Positions 7,581 through 16,311 are shown, counted from the first letter of the stretch. The stretch is 31,577 bases of DNA from JBBIWA01 sp037439425 (GCA_037439425.1 JBBIWA010000072.1:1-31577), one strand, 5' to 3'. Notes: a model not told the origin generated them from the letters alone. Made by a program: numbers and translations.

Positions 7581-7903
7581 AGATTCTCTTTGACCACTGC
7601 GTCCCACGACCTTTGCGGCGTGAGTTTCCATCACACGAAATCAGGACGGCTCGCGAAATGGGGTGGGAAGGCTTGGACAACGGGGAGCTCCTGCAGAAGG
7701 CTCACGAGCACGGCTTTCAAGTCTTCCTGACCGTTGATCAGAACCTCCGCTATCAGCAGAACCTTCGGCATCATCTGGTAGCCATTGTGGTGCTGATGGC
7801 AAGCGGCATCACGGTTGATGATCTGCGACCTCTTGTTCCAAAGGTTGAAAAGGCGTTGCCGACCGTCGAGCCAGGCAAGCTTTATGAGGTCTCGCTTGCC
7901 TGA
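7577..7903 (+). CDS. DUF5615 PIN-like toxin
   Basis: This 108-residue protein begins MKILFDHCVPRPLRREFPSH and continues EIRTAREMGWEGLDNGELLQ, then FQVFLTVDQNLRYQQNL. This is the DUF5615 PIN-like pattern: an early Asp (D6) at the end of the first strand, a His/Glu-containing GW..L.NGELL helix, and a later Asp in TVDQNL. PIN-domain toxins are metal-dependent ribonucleases, so RNA cleavage held in check by the DUF433 protein is the expected role. The start is GTG, inside the end of the antitoxin gene, and no independent ribosome site is needed. It appears complete. The right-hand direct repeat begins 15 bases after its stop. Confidence 0.88.
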   Translation: MKILFDHCVPRPLRREFPSHEIRTAREMGWEGLDNGELLQKAHEHGFQVFLTVDQNLRYQQNLRHHLVAIVVLMASGITVDDLRPLVPKVEKALPTVEPGKLYEVSLA

Positions 7904-7918
7904 GCTGAGACACGAGGT

Positions 7919-8117
7919 GTGGTGCTGATCTTTTATCGTCGGCTTGATCGAGATGAATTCAGAGAAAGTCTCCGCCGCAGAGATCACCTACATCTGCCAG
8001 AGCTTGCTGGCTATGGTCTGCACCCCACAGGATGAGCAGAGATATCGCGCCCAGATTGAGTGGTTGAACGGCGAATTGGAGAAGCTGGGATGGAGTGATC
8101 GGCGCTATGATCTTCAA
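7919..8117. repeat. 199-bp direct repeat, right copy
   Basis: Ungapped partner of 6972-7170 with four substitutions. It begins 15 bases downstream of the toxin gene, so the repeats and the toxin-antitoxin pair together form a compact unit of about 1.15 kb (6972-8117). Confidence 0.95.
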
Positions 8118-8207
8118 CGAATGTTTGGCGGATCCAAGGAAGGGATCTCACTTATCTATTGTCCACTATCCACTGTTTTCCTGCGTAAAAGGATAGTGGA
8201 CAGTTGA
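7953..8207 (+). CDS. Small hypothetical protein, right repeat copy
   Basis: An 84-codon frame from the ATG at 7953; the first 55 residues duplicate the ORF in the left repeat. The remaining 29 residues (after RMFGGSKEGISL) run through an inverted repeat at 8161-8201, so this tail is probably read-through of non-coding DNA rather than a true C-terminus. The shared part is charged and helical (DEQRYRAQIEWLNGELEKLGW). Function unknown. It could be the third gene of the toxin-antitoxin locus or of the lost nucleotidyltransferase locus. Confidence 0.45.
   Translation: MNSEKVSAAEITYICQSLLAMVCTPQDEQRYRAQIEWLNGELEKLGWSDRRYDLQRMFGGSKEGISLIYCPLSTVFLRKRIVDS
8161..8201. terminator. Inverted repeat between convergent genes
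   Basis: GTCCACTATCC (8161-8171) and GGATAGTGGAC (8191-8201) pair perfectly over 11 bp around a 19-base loop. There is no T-tract, so intrinsic termination is uncertain. Its place between the plus-strand locus and the minus-strand beta-lactamase-like gene suits a bidirectional barrier, but it could equally be a small dispersed palindrome. Confidence 0.45.
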
Positions 8208-8244
8208 CAATGGGCAGCCGTCCGCTACTCCAAACGCTCTTGGC

Positions 8245-9162
8245 TCAAAACGTTTTCTTGAAGGCTACAGCTGCCAGCGCCTGATAGACGGCGCGCGAGA
8301 TGTCAGCGATCAGCCGCTCAGCGCGCCTTTGACTGGCGATACCGCTGGTGAGCAGGACGATCACATAGGGTTTGCGACCGGGCGCGTAGACGATTGCCGC
8401 ATCGTGACTGATCTTGTTAAGCGAGCCGGTCTGGTGCGCCACGCGCGTAGCTGCCGGCAAACCCGCCGGGATGCCGCCCCCCCTTTGCTGGGTTGAGAGG
8501 ATTTCGATCATTTGCTGGCAAGCGCGAGAGTCAAGGAACTTCTTTTCGGCAAGCAAACGCAAAAGCAGCATCAGGTCATAAGCTGTCACGGTGTTGTTCT
8601 TGCCCGCGCGAGAGGCTTTAGCGTCTTCAACGCCGCACAGCACCTGCAGGTCTTGAGCGCCCAGCTGTCTCATCAGCCGCTGAATGTTCTCGGCCCCGAC
8701 TTTTTCGAGCAGGAGATTGGTCGCCAGATTGCTGTTCCAGGTGATCATATGGTCCACCAGCTCAGCTATGGTCATCATCTGTCCCACGCGGCGATAGAGC
8801 TCTTCGTCGCTATCATTGTCTTTGCTGAGGCGATACTCGCTGCCATCAACGATGCTATAGAACTTATTCTTCACCTCGATGGGATCATTCGGGCTGAGCT
8901 TGCGGGCTTTGATCAGCCGAAAGACTTCCATCATCACGGGCAGATTCATGGTGCTGGCCGCCTGAAAGTTTTCGCGCTCGTTGATGAGCAGAGTCTGTTT
9001 GGTCTGCGTATCGTAAACAGCCACGCCCACCACGGCAGCTCCGCTCTCTGCGATAAGCCGCTCGATTTCCTGCCTGGCCTGTTCCAGGCGCGATTGTTGC
9101 GCTGCGGCTGATGGTGCCCATCCCAGCAAGGCAAGCGCAGCAAATAGCCCTAACGATCTCAT
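8245..9162 (-). CDS. Secreted class A beta-lactamase-like protein lacking key catalytic residues
   Basis: The 305-residue product has a signal peptide (MRSLGLFAALALLGWAPSAAA) and the fold signature of class A beta-lactamases (Beta-lactamase2 / PF13354-type serine hydrolases). The nucleophile Ser70 is present in AAST-MNLPVMMEVF, but the usual S-x-x-K lysine is Asn73 (codon AAT). The SDN loop reads N-S-N (residues 143-145), losing the catalytic Ser. The KTG box reads Q-T-G (244-246). Glu179 in GVEDAKA probably matches Glu166. With both lysines and the SDN serine gone, ordinary beta-lactam hydrolysis is unlikely; a binding or other role, or early decay, is inferred. The ATG at 9162 has GGAGAGA upstream; an upstream TTG is less likely. 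The gene starts 39 bases after the TPR gene and is probably co-transcribed with it. Confidence 0.85.
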   Translation of the reverse strand: MRSLGLFAALALLGWAPSAAAQQSRLEQARQEIERLIAESGAAVVGVAVYDTQTKQTLLINERENFQAASTMNLPVMMEVFRLIKARKLSPNDPIEVKNKFYSIVDGSEYRLSKDNDSDEELYRRVGQMMTIAELVDHMITWNSNLATNLLLEKVGAENIQRLMRQLGAQDLQVLCGVEDAKASRAGKNNTVTAYDLMLLLRLLAEKKFLDSRACQQMIEILSTQQRGGGIPAGLPAATRVAHQTGSLNKISHDAAIVYAPGRKPYVIVLLTSGIASQRRAERLIADISRAVYQALAAVAFKKTF

Positions 9163-9201
9163 CACTCTCTCCAACGATTTGAACCAGGCGATAGGCGTTC
9201 G

Positions 9202-10206
9202 CTACTCCTTTTTAGAAAGCGCCTGTTTGATTCTTTCAACCAGCGTTCGCGTCTCGGCGGCAAACGCGCCTTTGGGTTCAAGACGCAGATACTCTTCAAA
9301 CATCTGAAGCGCGTTCTCAGCCTGGCGCGCGCGCAGCAGGATATTGCCGGCAAGCAAATAGGCTAGCGCAAAATCGGGCTTTAAGCGCAGAGCCTGCCCG
9401 ACGGCTGGTCCGGCCTTGGCCAGGTCACCTTTGGCAAAGTAGACCTGCCCCAAAGTGAAATGGCCCTGAGCAGAGCGAGGATCCAGCCGCAACCCTTCCT
9501 GCAAAGCTTGCTCTGCCTCCTGATACTTCTCCTGTCGCCGATAGACTTCGCCCAGCGCAATGTGAGCCGAAGCAGCTTTCAGGTTAATTTCCAGCGTCCG
9601 GCGCAGCGCGCGCTCTGCCCTCTCCCACTGGCGCGCGTCCATGTAGGCGGTGCCGAGCAGCAGTTGCGCCTCGAAGAAATCAGGGTAGAGACTGACCGCT
9701 TTTTCTAAATGAGCGATACTACTTTCAAGCTTCTTCCCTTCTAACAAGGCAGCGCGACCTTGCTCGTACTCCTTCTGCGCCTCCGGCGGGATTCTGGCAT
9801 CGAGCAGCGCGGGTGAAGCAGGGATTACCTCTGACTTCTCTGGCACAAGCTGGAATTGCAAGTAAGCGGTCGTCATAGTTTGCAGATCCACGGCCTGCCT
9901 GGATTCAACGTAGCCCGGAGCGCGAACCGTGATCACATACTGCGCCTGTCCCAGACCAGAAAAGCGGAACTTGCCCATGTTATCGGTGAGAGTCTGTCCC
10001 AGCAGACCACTGCCGAAGCCTTCCAATCGCACCAGGACCTTCTCCGCCGGTGCCCCTTTGTCGGAATAACGCACCTGCCCCTGGATCTCAACCACAGTGG
10101 GAGCGGGACGAGACGGGCGTTGCTGCGCCCAAATGGCAGCAGCCAAGATCACCAGTGCGAGCGTAAGCATTGACCAATGAATTTGGGGGTGCCGTGAGCA
10201 AGACAT
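9202..10206 (-). CDS. Secreted protein with carboxypeptidase-regulatory-like domain and TPR repeats
   Basis: This 334-residue protein starts at the ATG at 10206, with AAGGAG about 10 bases upstream. Residues 10-28 are a signal peptide or anchor. Residues about 39-121 form a beta-sandwich of the CarboxypepD_reg type (VEIQGQVRYSDKGAPAEKVLVRLEG, then TLTDNMGKFRFSGLG and YVITVRAPGYV), the same class found at the N-terminus of the TonB receptor upstream. From residue 144 come about five TPR motifs (such as EAQLLLGTAYMDARQWERAERALRRT), which bind proteins. An envelope protein that partners a surface complex is likely; a link to the adjacent receptor is inference from context. It lies downstream of the receptor's terminator and upstream of the beta-lactamase-like gene. 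Confidence 0.82.
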   Translation of the reverse strand: MSCSRHPQIHWSMLTLALVILAAAIWAQQRPSRPAPTVVEIQGQVRYSDKGAPAEKVLVRLEGFGSGLLGQTLTDNMGKFRFSGLGQAQYVITVRAPGYVESRQAVDLQTMTTAYLQFQLVPEKSEVIPASPALLDARIPPEAQKEYEQGRAALLEGKKLESSIAHLEKAVSLYPDFFEAQLLLGTAYMDARQWERAERALRRTLEINLKAASAHIALGEVYRRQEKYQEAEQALQEGLRLDPRSAQGHFTLGQVYFAKGDLAKAGPAVGQALRLKPDFALAYLLAGNILLRARQAENALQMFEEYLRLEPKGAFAAETRTLVERIKQALSKKE

Positions 10207-10285
10207 GAGTAGAGTCTCCTTCAGAGCGTCCAACTCACACAGAGAGCAGTGAACCAATGATGGCTAATGGCAGCGAAAAAAACAA

Positions 10286-10312
10286 GAGGGAGGAACCAAG
10301 CGTTCCTCCCTC
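10286..10312 (-). terminator. Intrinsic terminator of the TonB receptor gene
   Basis: GAGGGAGGAAC and GTTCCTCCCTC pair over 11 bp around a CAAGC loop. Read on the minus strand the hairpin is followed by TTGTTTTTTT, a proper T-tract. It lies 24 bases past the receptor stop codon, so the downstream TPR gene probably has its own promoter. Confidence 0.85.
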
Positions 10313-10336
10313 GCACAACTGCTCCAGGGGAGCAAA

Positions 10337-13300
10337 CTAGAAATCGAGCTTGACGCCGAGCCGCATGTTGAAGGGCAACCGATAGGACAGCGGCTTCAGG
10401 AAGTCATCATTATTCTGTCCCACCGTGAGCTGCCGCCGCTGATCCGGTAAGCGTACCTGGCGATTGTTGGTGACATTGAAGAAGTCACCAATGAGCTTCA
10501 ACGAGACCCGCTCGGTAAGCTTAAACGGATAATCTACGTGCAGGTCGAGCCGGGTGAAGAAGTCTGTCCGCCCTAACTTGCCGCGCCCACCGACCGGGAC
10601 TTCACCGGCATTCAAGTAAGCCGGATGAGCGAGAAATTCGCTGATCGGCACCCCCGACTCCATGTGAATGCCACCGCCGAGATTCAGCCCCTTGATGGCG
10701 CGGCCGAACCCGCGCTCGCCGAAAGCGTAGCTGGCATAGATATTGGCGATGTGGCGCCGATCAGTGTTGAGTGGCCCTGGCTTGAATTGATCGCCGAGCA
10801 AGCCATACTCGCCCGCTGTGAAATCGAAGAGCGAACTGATAGCCGGATCGGTCTGGCCATTGTCATTGCGGAAATGGCCCTCGAAGTTGCCTTCGAGCTT
10901 CGCAATCCGCCAGTTGGCCAGCAATTGCCAGTTGTTGGAGAACCGCTTGTTGAGCTCGATTTCGACGCCGCGATACTTGTGCACTGGATCGGGGAAGCCG
11001 TCCGGCACGCCGTCCGCGCCGGGATCACCTGCGGGCTTGCCATTCTTGCCCAGCGCTGCAAAGCAGATCCCACCGACGACCTCACCCGCGCTATTGGTCA
11101 CCTCCGGATTGACCAGATTGGGATCGCACTGGGATGGCGGAGTCCCGTTGGCCGGGAACTTGAACGCAATCGGATTGACTGCGGCATCGAGCTTGGAGTT
11201 GATGTTACCGATGAAGTAGGTCTGACCAAAGAAGTCAATGGCCTCTGGCGAAACTACCGCCGCGTCTTCAACGATGCGCTGTAAGCGGCGATCAATGTAG
11301 CGCACCGACAGCACCATGTTCCAGGGCAATTGTTGCTCGAAGCCGACCAGATGCTCATCGGCATATCCCAATTTGGTGCCCGGCAGAATCGGATTCTCGT
11401 GATCCTGGGTCGAGATGGAGATTCCCACGGTGGGGAATCCACCAGCCGCCCGATTCAAGAGGTGAGCCGCATCTACCACCGGGGTGACTGTCCCGAACTG
11501 GTTGAGCTTGGCGCGCCGCACACCACCGACGATCTCGAAATCTGGCGCGTAGCGAGCGCCAATGAAGCTCCGTTCAGTAGACAGCGAACGCTCAGCCAGA
11601 TCCAGCGGGATATATTCGTGGAAGCGCCCGAAGTTGTAATAGAACTTGGTCTTGCCAGCTCCGAATGGATCCAGGGTGAGGCCAAAGCGCGGCGACCACT
11701 GCCCCGTGAAAGTATACCTGAGACGCTCGCCGGTAACCCCAGGAGATCCTATCAGACGCTCTTGCTCCCAGCGATAGCCTAACAAAGCAGTGAGGTACTT
11801 ATTGAGTCGCCAGGTGTCCTGGACATAAGCGGCGTGATACTTCGACTCGGTCTCGAAGCGCGCCCCGCCAAATTCGCCGCGGTCTTGCCGCAGGTAAACC
11901 CTGACATCGCCCACCCCAGGAACATTCAGGAAGGGACAGAGAGTGCAGGAGCTTGGGGCCACGCGCAGAGAGAAGGCAGCGTTTAATGTCTGCCCAGCAG
12001 CAAGGGCCGGGATCTGGAAAGTCCCGTCAGCGTTTGTGGCCGGCACGCTATAGCGCGGGCCACTGCGATCACGCACGCCATTGTAGAAAGCGCGCTGGAA
12101 CTGATAGCCTGTGCCGAAAGTGTGCGTGCCCCAGAAGGAGAACTGTTTCTGGGTGTCAGCCGTGGCGCGGTAGGTAGTGCTGTCAGTCGGCTCAAAGAAG
12201 CCCAGCCCGATAGCAGTAAAGACTCCGCGTGGCTGTCCTGTCCGGTCCACAATCTGGGCGAAATTGTCAAAGTTTTTCTCGTCAAAGCGATTCCGCCCCT
12301 GGCTAAAGGAGAGGCTGGTGGTCCAGCTGGAGGTAATTGATCCGTTGTAACGCACTGCCAGGTTGCGCGTGCCGTAATCGAGCACGCTGTTGGCCGTGGT
12401 ATTGTCAATGTTCAGCGACCGCAGCGGTGCTTTATTCGTGGTGGTGGGATCACCAAAGATCGAGAAGTTGATCTGGTGATTCGAGCTGATGTTGTAATCC
12501 AGCTTGAAGGCGTAGTTCTTCGTAAAGAAGCGCCGATGGGTCTGATTGCCATAGAGTGCCAGCAGCCCCGAACCTGCGGCCGGACGCACCAGCTCACGCC
12601 GGACTGTGGGATTGAACGAACCGAAGAAGAAGAGCCTGTCTCTGAGGCCAGGAACTGGACCGCTAAAATCAATCCCAGCGTCGTAATTTTCGTCAGCCAG
12701 GATCTTCCCCCCCTTATTGATCACCACGTCATCGCGCTGGCGCCGCTCAGCCTCAAAAGCATCGGGCCGGAAATAGCCGTAAATGCTGCCGTGATATTCA
12801 TTGGACCCTGACTTGGTGATGATGTTGACGATGCCGCCCTGCGACTGGCCGTACTGCGGCTCGAAACCGCCGGTCTTGACCTGCACTTCCTTGATGTAGG
12901 AGGTGTTGATGCCTACACCGAGTGTGCCATAGACGCGGGAGAAGACGCCCAAACCGCCAAAGGATGCATCGGTGATGTTGACCCCATCAGCGACATAGAG
13001 ATTATCGAGCGCCGATCCGCCTGAAATTGATGGATTGGCTGCGCCGCCCCCCAGACTATCAGTCGCACCTGCTGCCAGATAAAACAGGCTAACCACACTG
13101 CGTTGCAGTGGCAGGTTCTCGTAAAGCTGATCGTTAAGGTTGGCTCCAACCGCCGTGCTTGTCGTGTCAACTGCTGCCGCGCCGGCTGTTACTTCGATGA
13201 CTTCAGAGATGTTGCCAGCCTCGAGCGTCAGCTTGAGCGCCGAAGTCCTGCCAACGAAGACTTCAACATTGGGCACTGACACCGTCTTAAAGCCGGATTG

Positions 13301-13567
13301 TTCGGCCTTGACCGTGTAGGTGCCAGGAATCAGGTTCTGAACTTCAAACTCGCCTGCCTGATTGGTAGTGGTCACGCGTTCCCCCGTGGGACCGGCAATA
13401 GTCACTTTCGCATTCGGGATGACGGCGCCAGTGCTATCCACTACCCTCCCGCTGATGCCGCCCTTAGTCGCGATATCCTGACCGAAGGCCGCTTCTAAAG
13501 CGAGTAAGGAAAATATCAGCATGCCAAGCATTAACCGCGCCTGGCGGCCTATAACTGTGAGCTTCAT
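10337..13567 (-). CDS. Oar-type TonB-dependent outer-membrane receptor
   Basis: The protein is 1076 residues from the ATG at 13567, with AAGGAGG upstream; this start gives a clean signal peptide ending at about AAFGQ (residue 30). Residues about 33-115 are a CarboxypepD_reg-like domain (GGISGRVVDSTGAVIPNAKVTIAG...VTTTNQAGEFEVQNLIPGTYTV). A plug domain follows (about 125-250, with SGGSALDNLYVADGVNITD and the GGFEPQYGQSQGGIVNIITKSGSNEYHG segment). The rest is a large 22-strand barrel ending in LPFNMRLGVKLDF, whose terminal Phe is the outer-membrane assembly signal. Such receptors import large substrates (glycans, peptides, siderophores) using TonB energy. The substrate is not evident, and no SusD or enzyme gene is adjacent. 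Confidence 0.92.
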   Translation of the reverse strand: MKLTVIGRQARLMLGMLIFSLLALEAAFGQDIATKGGISGRVVDSTGAVIPNAKVTIAGPTGERVTTTNQAGEFEVQNLIPGTYTVKAEQSGFKTVSVPNVEVFVGRTSALKLTLEAGNISEVIEVTAGAAAVDTTSTAVGANLNDQLYENLPLQRSVVSLFYLAAGATDSLGGGAANPSISGGSALDNLYVADGVNITDASFGGLGVFSRVYGTLGVGINTSYIKEVQVKTGGFEPQYGQSQGGIVNIITKSGSNEYHGSIYGYFRPDAFEAERRQRDDVVINKGGKILADENYDAGIDFSGPVPGLRDRLFFFGSFNPTVRRELVRPAAGSGLLALYGNQTHRRFFTKNYAFKLDYNISSNHQINFSIFGDPTTTNKAPLRSLNIDNTTANSVLDYGTRNLAVRYNGSITSSWTTSLSFSQGRNRFDEKNFDNFAQIVDRTGQPRGVFTAIGLGFFEPTDSTTYRATADTQKQFSFWGTHTFGTGYQFQRAFYNGVRDRSGPRYSVPATNADGTFQIPALAAGQTLNAAFSLRVAPSSCTLCPFLNVPGVGDVRVYLRQDRGEFGGARFETESKYHAAYVQDTWRLNKYLTALLGYRWEQERLIGSPGVTGERLRYTFTGQWSPRFGLTLDPFGAGKTKFYYNFGRFHEYIPLDLAERSLSTERSFIGARYAPDFEIVGGVRRAKLNQFGTVTPVVDAAHLLNRAAGGFPTVGISISTQDHENPILPGTKLGYADEHLVGFEQQLPWNMVLSVRYIDRRLQRIVEDAAVVSPEAIDFFGQTYFIGNINSKLDAAVNPIAFKFPANGTPPSQCDPNLVNPEVTNSAGEVVGGICFAALGKNGKPAGDPGADGVPDGFPDPVHKYRGVEIELNKRFSNNWQLLANWRIAKLEGNFEGHFRNDNGQTDPAISSLFDFTAGEYGLLGDQFKPGPLNTDRRHIANIYASYAFGERGFGRAIKGLNLGGGIHMESGVPISEFLAHPAYLNAGEVPVGGRGKLGRTDFFTRLDLHVDYPFKLTERVSLKLIGDFFNVTNNRQVRLPDQRRQLTVGQNNDDFLKPLSYRLPFNMRLGVKLDF

Positions 13568-14161
13568 ACATTGCCTCCTTGAGATTGAGGAGTTGGCTAA
13601 ACCGCTCCTCATTGAGATTGGGTCAAGCTAGGAATAACTAAAAAATTGAAGAAGGCTGCTTACGGCTTAAATTCCCCTTCTATCAATCATCGTGCAATCA
13701 TCGTGAACCGCTTTCTAGTGGCCTAATTATCATCACTCTAACCTGAGATGGTCAAGAGCTGTTATCAAGTTCTGCCGTGCTTAATTGAGAGCAAATTACT
13801 CTTCTTTGTAGAGCAATTGATATTCCAATCGGATGAGCAACCACCTTGCTCATCTTAAACCCACCAGGAACAAACAGTTATCATCGCAGGCGGAGGCCCG
13901 CGCTCGCGCGAGCGCGCTCATATTTCTGGAGAGATATTCATATTTTCGGATATAGATCACCGACGCTGGCCTTGAGATAAGCGGTGAGCCAGGGACTCGA
14001 TAATCCACCCTCAAACTATCTCTTCCAGGGCGTGGGTTGACAATGATTCTTAAGTAAGATTCTATATTCACGGGTGCTGTTATCAGGGTCATAACATCTG
14101 GCTCAATTCCTGTGCGAACAGACTTATGGGACCGACCATCTTCAACCAAGACTCTTCGACG
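13568..14161. promoter_or_regulatory. Divergent intergenic region between the receptor and propeller genes
   Basis: About 590 bases separate two divergently transcribed genes. It is A/T-richer than the genes and contains a perfect 18-bp palindrome, CGCGCTCGCGCGAGCGCG, at 13899-13916. A possible hairpin (GAGCAAATT and related GAGCAATTG pieces) lies at 13789-13820. No protein-like frame is present. Promoters for both genes must lie here, but I see no unambiguous pair of -35/-10 boxes. Confidence 0.4.
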
Positions 14162-15334
14162 ATGCGTTTCAAAACACTATCTCGCTTCTTCTGGCTGCTG
14201 TGCTCAGGATTGATCACGTGTCTGTTGTGTCTGACGGGCTTCCTCTCTCCATCGCCTCTCTTTCATTCGTCTGTGGCTGCGCAGCAGCTCGATGCTAATA
14301 ATTGGCCTCAGTTCCGTGGGAATCACCAGTTGACCGGGGTCTCGCCAGCGACGCTGCCGCAGACGCTCAAGCTTTTGTGGACTTACAATGCCGGCGAGTC
14401 AATCGAATCCTCTGCGGCAATCGTGAACAATACGGTGTTTGTTGGTTCCATGTCCGGCCACTTGCTCGCGGTGGATTTGCAAACCGGGAAGTTGCGCTGG
14501 AAATATCAGGCCTACAAGGAGGGGATTGGAGAATCGTCACCGGCGGTGGCTAATGGTGTGGTCTATATTGGCGATCTTGAAGGCGTGCTGCACGCGGTCA
14601 ATGCCGCTAATGGCCAGCGGTTGTGGACTTTCAAGACGCAGAGCGAGATCAAATCTTCGCCGGTCGTGGTGGGTGATCGCGTGCTGATCGGCTCTTACGA
14701 CGGTCATTTATATTGCCTCTCGGCGCGCAATGGCGCACTGCTGTGGAAAGTGCTCACTGATGGCTATGTTCATGCGACCCCCAGTGTGGCTGATGGTATT
14801 GCTTACGTCGCAGGCTGTGATGAGACGTTTCGCGCCATTCGGATTGCTGATGGGAAAGAACTCTTCAAGATCTCTTCGGGAGCCTACGTTGGCTCCTCTC
14901 CAGCACTGCTGGGACAGAGGGCTTATTTTGGGACTTTCGACAACGAGGTTTTGAGCATCAACCTGCGCACCCGCCGTCCGGTGTGGCGCTACCGGCATCC
15001 GCAACGCCACTTTCCTTTCAACTCTTCAGCCGCAGTAGCTCACGGCAGAGTGGTCATCGGCGGGCGCGATAAGATGGTGCATTGCATTAACGCTGCGACC
15101 GGAAAAAGCTTCTGGACCTTTATGACGCGAGCCAGAGTGGAGTCTTCGCCCGCGATTGCTGGCACGCGCGTCTATGTCGGCTCTAACGACGGGCGATTTT
15201 ACGTGCTGGAGCTGAGTAGCGGAAAGAAAGTCTGGGAATTTAACGCTGCTGCACCACTTTCAGCTTCACCGGCTATAGCAGCCGAACGAATAGTCATCGG
15301 AGATCAAGACGGCCGGCTTTACTGTTTCGGTTAG
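14162..15334 (+). CDS. Secreted PQQ-type eight-repeat beta-propeller protein
   Basis: The product is 390 residues from the ATG at 14162, chosen because it puts basic residues (MRFKTLSR) right before a hydrophobic signal segment ending near SVAAQQ; an ATG at 14126 would make an over-long front. Eight blades are visible, each of the form W-x-F/Y ... SSPAV ... VYVGSxDGxLYAL ... G (for example LLWTYNAG, LRWKYQA, RLWTFKTQ, LLWKVLTDG, then SFWTF and KVWEF). This is the PQQ_2/BamB-like propeller family. Such propellers include BamB, but the isolated position argues for an uncharacterised periplasmic or extracellular binding or enzyme role. No PQQ-dehydrogenase extra domains occur. No strong ribosome site is seen. 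Confidence 0.85.
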   Translation: MRFKTLSRFFWLLCSGLITCLLCLTGFLSPSPLFHSSVAAQQLDANNWPQFRGNHQLTGVSPATLPQTLKLLWTYNAGESIESSAAIVNNTVFVGSMSGHLLAVDLQTGKLRWKYQAYKEGIGESSPAVANGVVYIGDLEGVLHAVNAANGQRLWTFKTQSEIKSSPVVVGDRVLIGSYDGHLYCLSARNGALLWKVLTDGYVHATPSVADGIAYVAGCDETFRAIRIADGKELFKISSGAYVGSSPALLGQRAYFGTFDNEVLSINLRTRRPVWRYRHPQRHFPFNSSAAVAHGRVVIGGRDKMVHCINAATGKSFWTFMTRARVESSPAIAGTRVYVGSNDGRFYVLELSSGKKVWEFNAAAPLSASPAIAAERIVIGDQDGRLYCFG

Positions 15335-15530
15335 TCAGGGAGGCCCAGTTCATGAAAAGATGGTTGCCTCACTAAGTCATCAGCTATAGCAATCTCGCAT
15401 TTGTTACTCTTGTTTCTGAGTTGGGAATCAAGCCGCCCTTTTCTTGGAATCAGGAGGCACGGCTGGTTGAGCTAAACCTCCATAAAGTCGCCTATCCCAA
15501 ACCAAGCTCATCGGCAGCGGCAAAAACAAA

Positions 15531-15567
15531 ATGGCAATCCGAAGCTAGTGAGGCTTCGGATTGCCAT
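15531..15567 (-). terminator. Intrinsic terminator of the small secreted protein gene
   Basis: ATGGCAATCCGAAGC (15531-15545) and GCTTCGGATTGCCAT (15553-15567) pair perfectly over 15 bp around a 7-base loop. On the minus strand it is followed by TTGTTTTTG, so it terminates the gene ending at 15650. It can also stop the converging propeller transcript. Confidence 0.85.
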
Positions 15568-15649
15568 TCGCCGCCCTAACATTAGCTGAGGTGAGCTAGC
15601 GGCGTGCTCGCCCTGGATAAGCGAGCCGCGGCCCGCTGGTATTGATTGT

Positions 15650-16090
15650 CTACTCGGCCATGACGGTAATGATCTCAGGCCCCACCGCCTTCCGGGCCAG
15701 ATGTTTCAATCGCTTCGCCAGCTCACGCTCGGCGCGCAAGGTGGGAAGCTGCATCGCTACGGTGCTGCCTTCTCCCCATACTTGCGCGAGGAAGTACTGA
15801 TCGCCATAACGGTGGAAGACGAGCTTGGCTCGCGATGGCTCTCGGCTGTTTTGACCGCCATAAGTAACGGCGAATACACTAACGCGGCGCTCGAAGCTGC
15901 GAATCAGCAGGACGCCTTGCTGGGGTGTGCGGTCAACGGTGTAGCTCCCAGCTAGCAGTTTTTTCTCCCCGACCATGAAATCGAACGGGATGTTCACCTC
16001 GATCGTGCCGGTGGTACTGGCATAACCTGCAACCGCTAGCGCAGTCAGCAGACTCAGCATCGCAACGATACTCAGAATTTGCTTTTTCAT
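15650..16090 (-). CDS. Small secreted protein of an acidobacterial unknown family
   Basis: A 146-residue protein with a signal peptide (MKKQILSIVAMLSLLTALAVAGYA) and a compact beta-rich body beginning IEVNIPFDFMVGEKKLLAGSY and TVDRTPQQGVLLI. I recall many acidobacterial hypothetical proteins with the NIPFDF.VG.K.LPAG.Y pattern; none has a function I know. It is probably a soluble periplasmic or extracellular protein. The C-terminal 40 residues are Arg/Lys-rich. The ATG has a strong GGGAGG site 6 bases upstream. It is a one-gene unit closed by the terminator at 15531. The next gene upstream is the divergent sigma factor locus. Confidence 0.8.
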   Translation of the reverse strand: MKKQILSIVAMLSLLTALAVAGYASTTGTIEVNIPFDFMVGEKKLLAGSYTVDRTPQQGVLLIRSFERRVSVFAVTYGGQNSREPSRAKLVFHRYGDQYFLAQVWGEGSTVAMQLPTLRAERELAKRLKHLARKAVGPEIITVMAE

Positions 16091-16280
16091 ATAACCTCCC
16101 TACTGCTTGAGGCGCCGGTTGAAGCTCACCTAGCCTGCGGATTTTCAACCGGTGGAGTTGATCCTGTGACCAACTGCTTCACCACCCTGTGAGACCAGCC
16201 TCTGGCTGCTCCCATCTATAGACGCGAGAACCGTGGCGCAAACCTCTAACGGCAGCGAGAGACTTTTTCTCCAGAGATCA

Positions 16281-16311
16281 TTAGGCAGGATGAAGAACCA
16301 GGTGTTATAAT
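16281..16311 (+). promoter_or_regulatory. Possible promoter of the sigma factor/kinase locus
   Basis: A perfect TATAAT lies at 16306-16311, about 70 bases before the sigma factor start. TTAGGC at 16281-16286 is a weak -35 match at a 19-base spacing. AGGAGGG at 16371-16377 is the ribosome site of the first gene. Confidence 0.35.

Noticed and set aside
8512..9111. Long plus-strand open frame (199 codons)
   Set aside because: It is antisense to the beta-lactamase-like gene, reads His/Leu/Ala-rich without family features, and has no ribosome site.
10625..11284. Plus-strand open frame of 219 codons
   Set aside because: Shadow of the TonB receptor, whose barrel is clear on the other strand.
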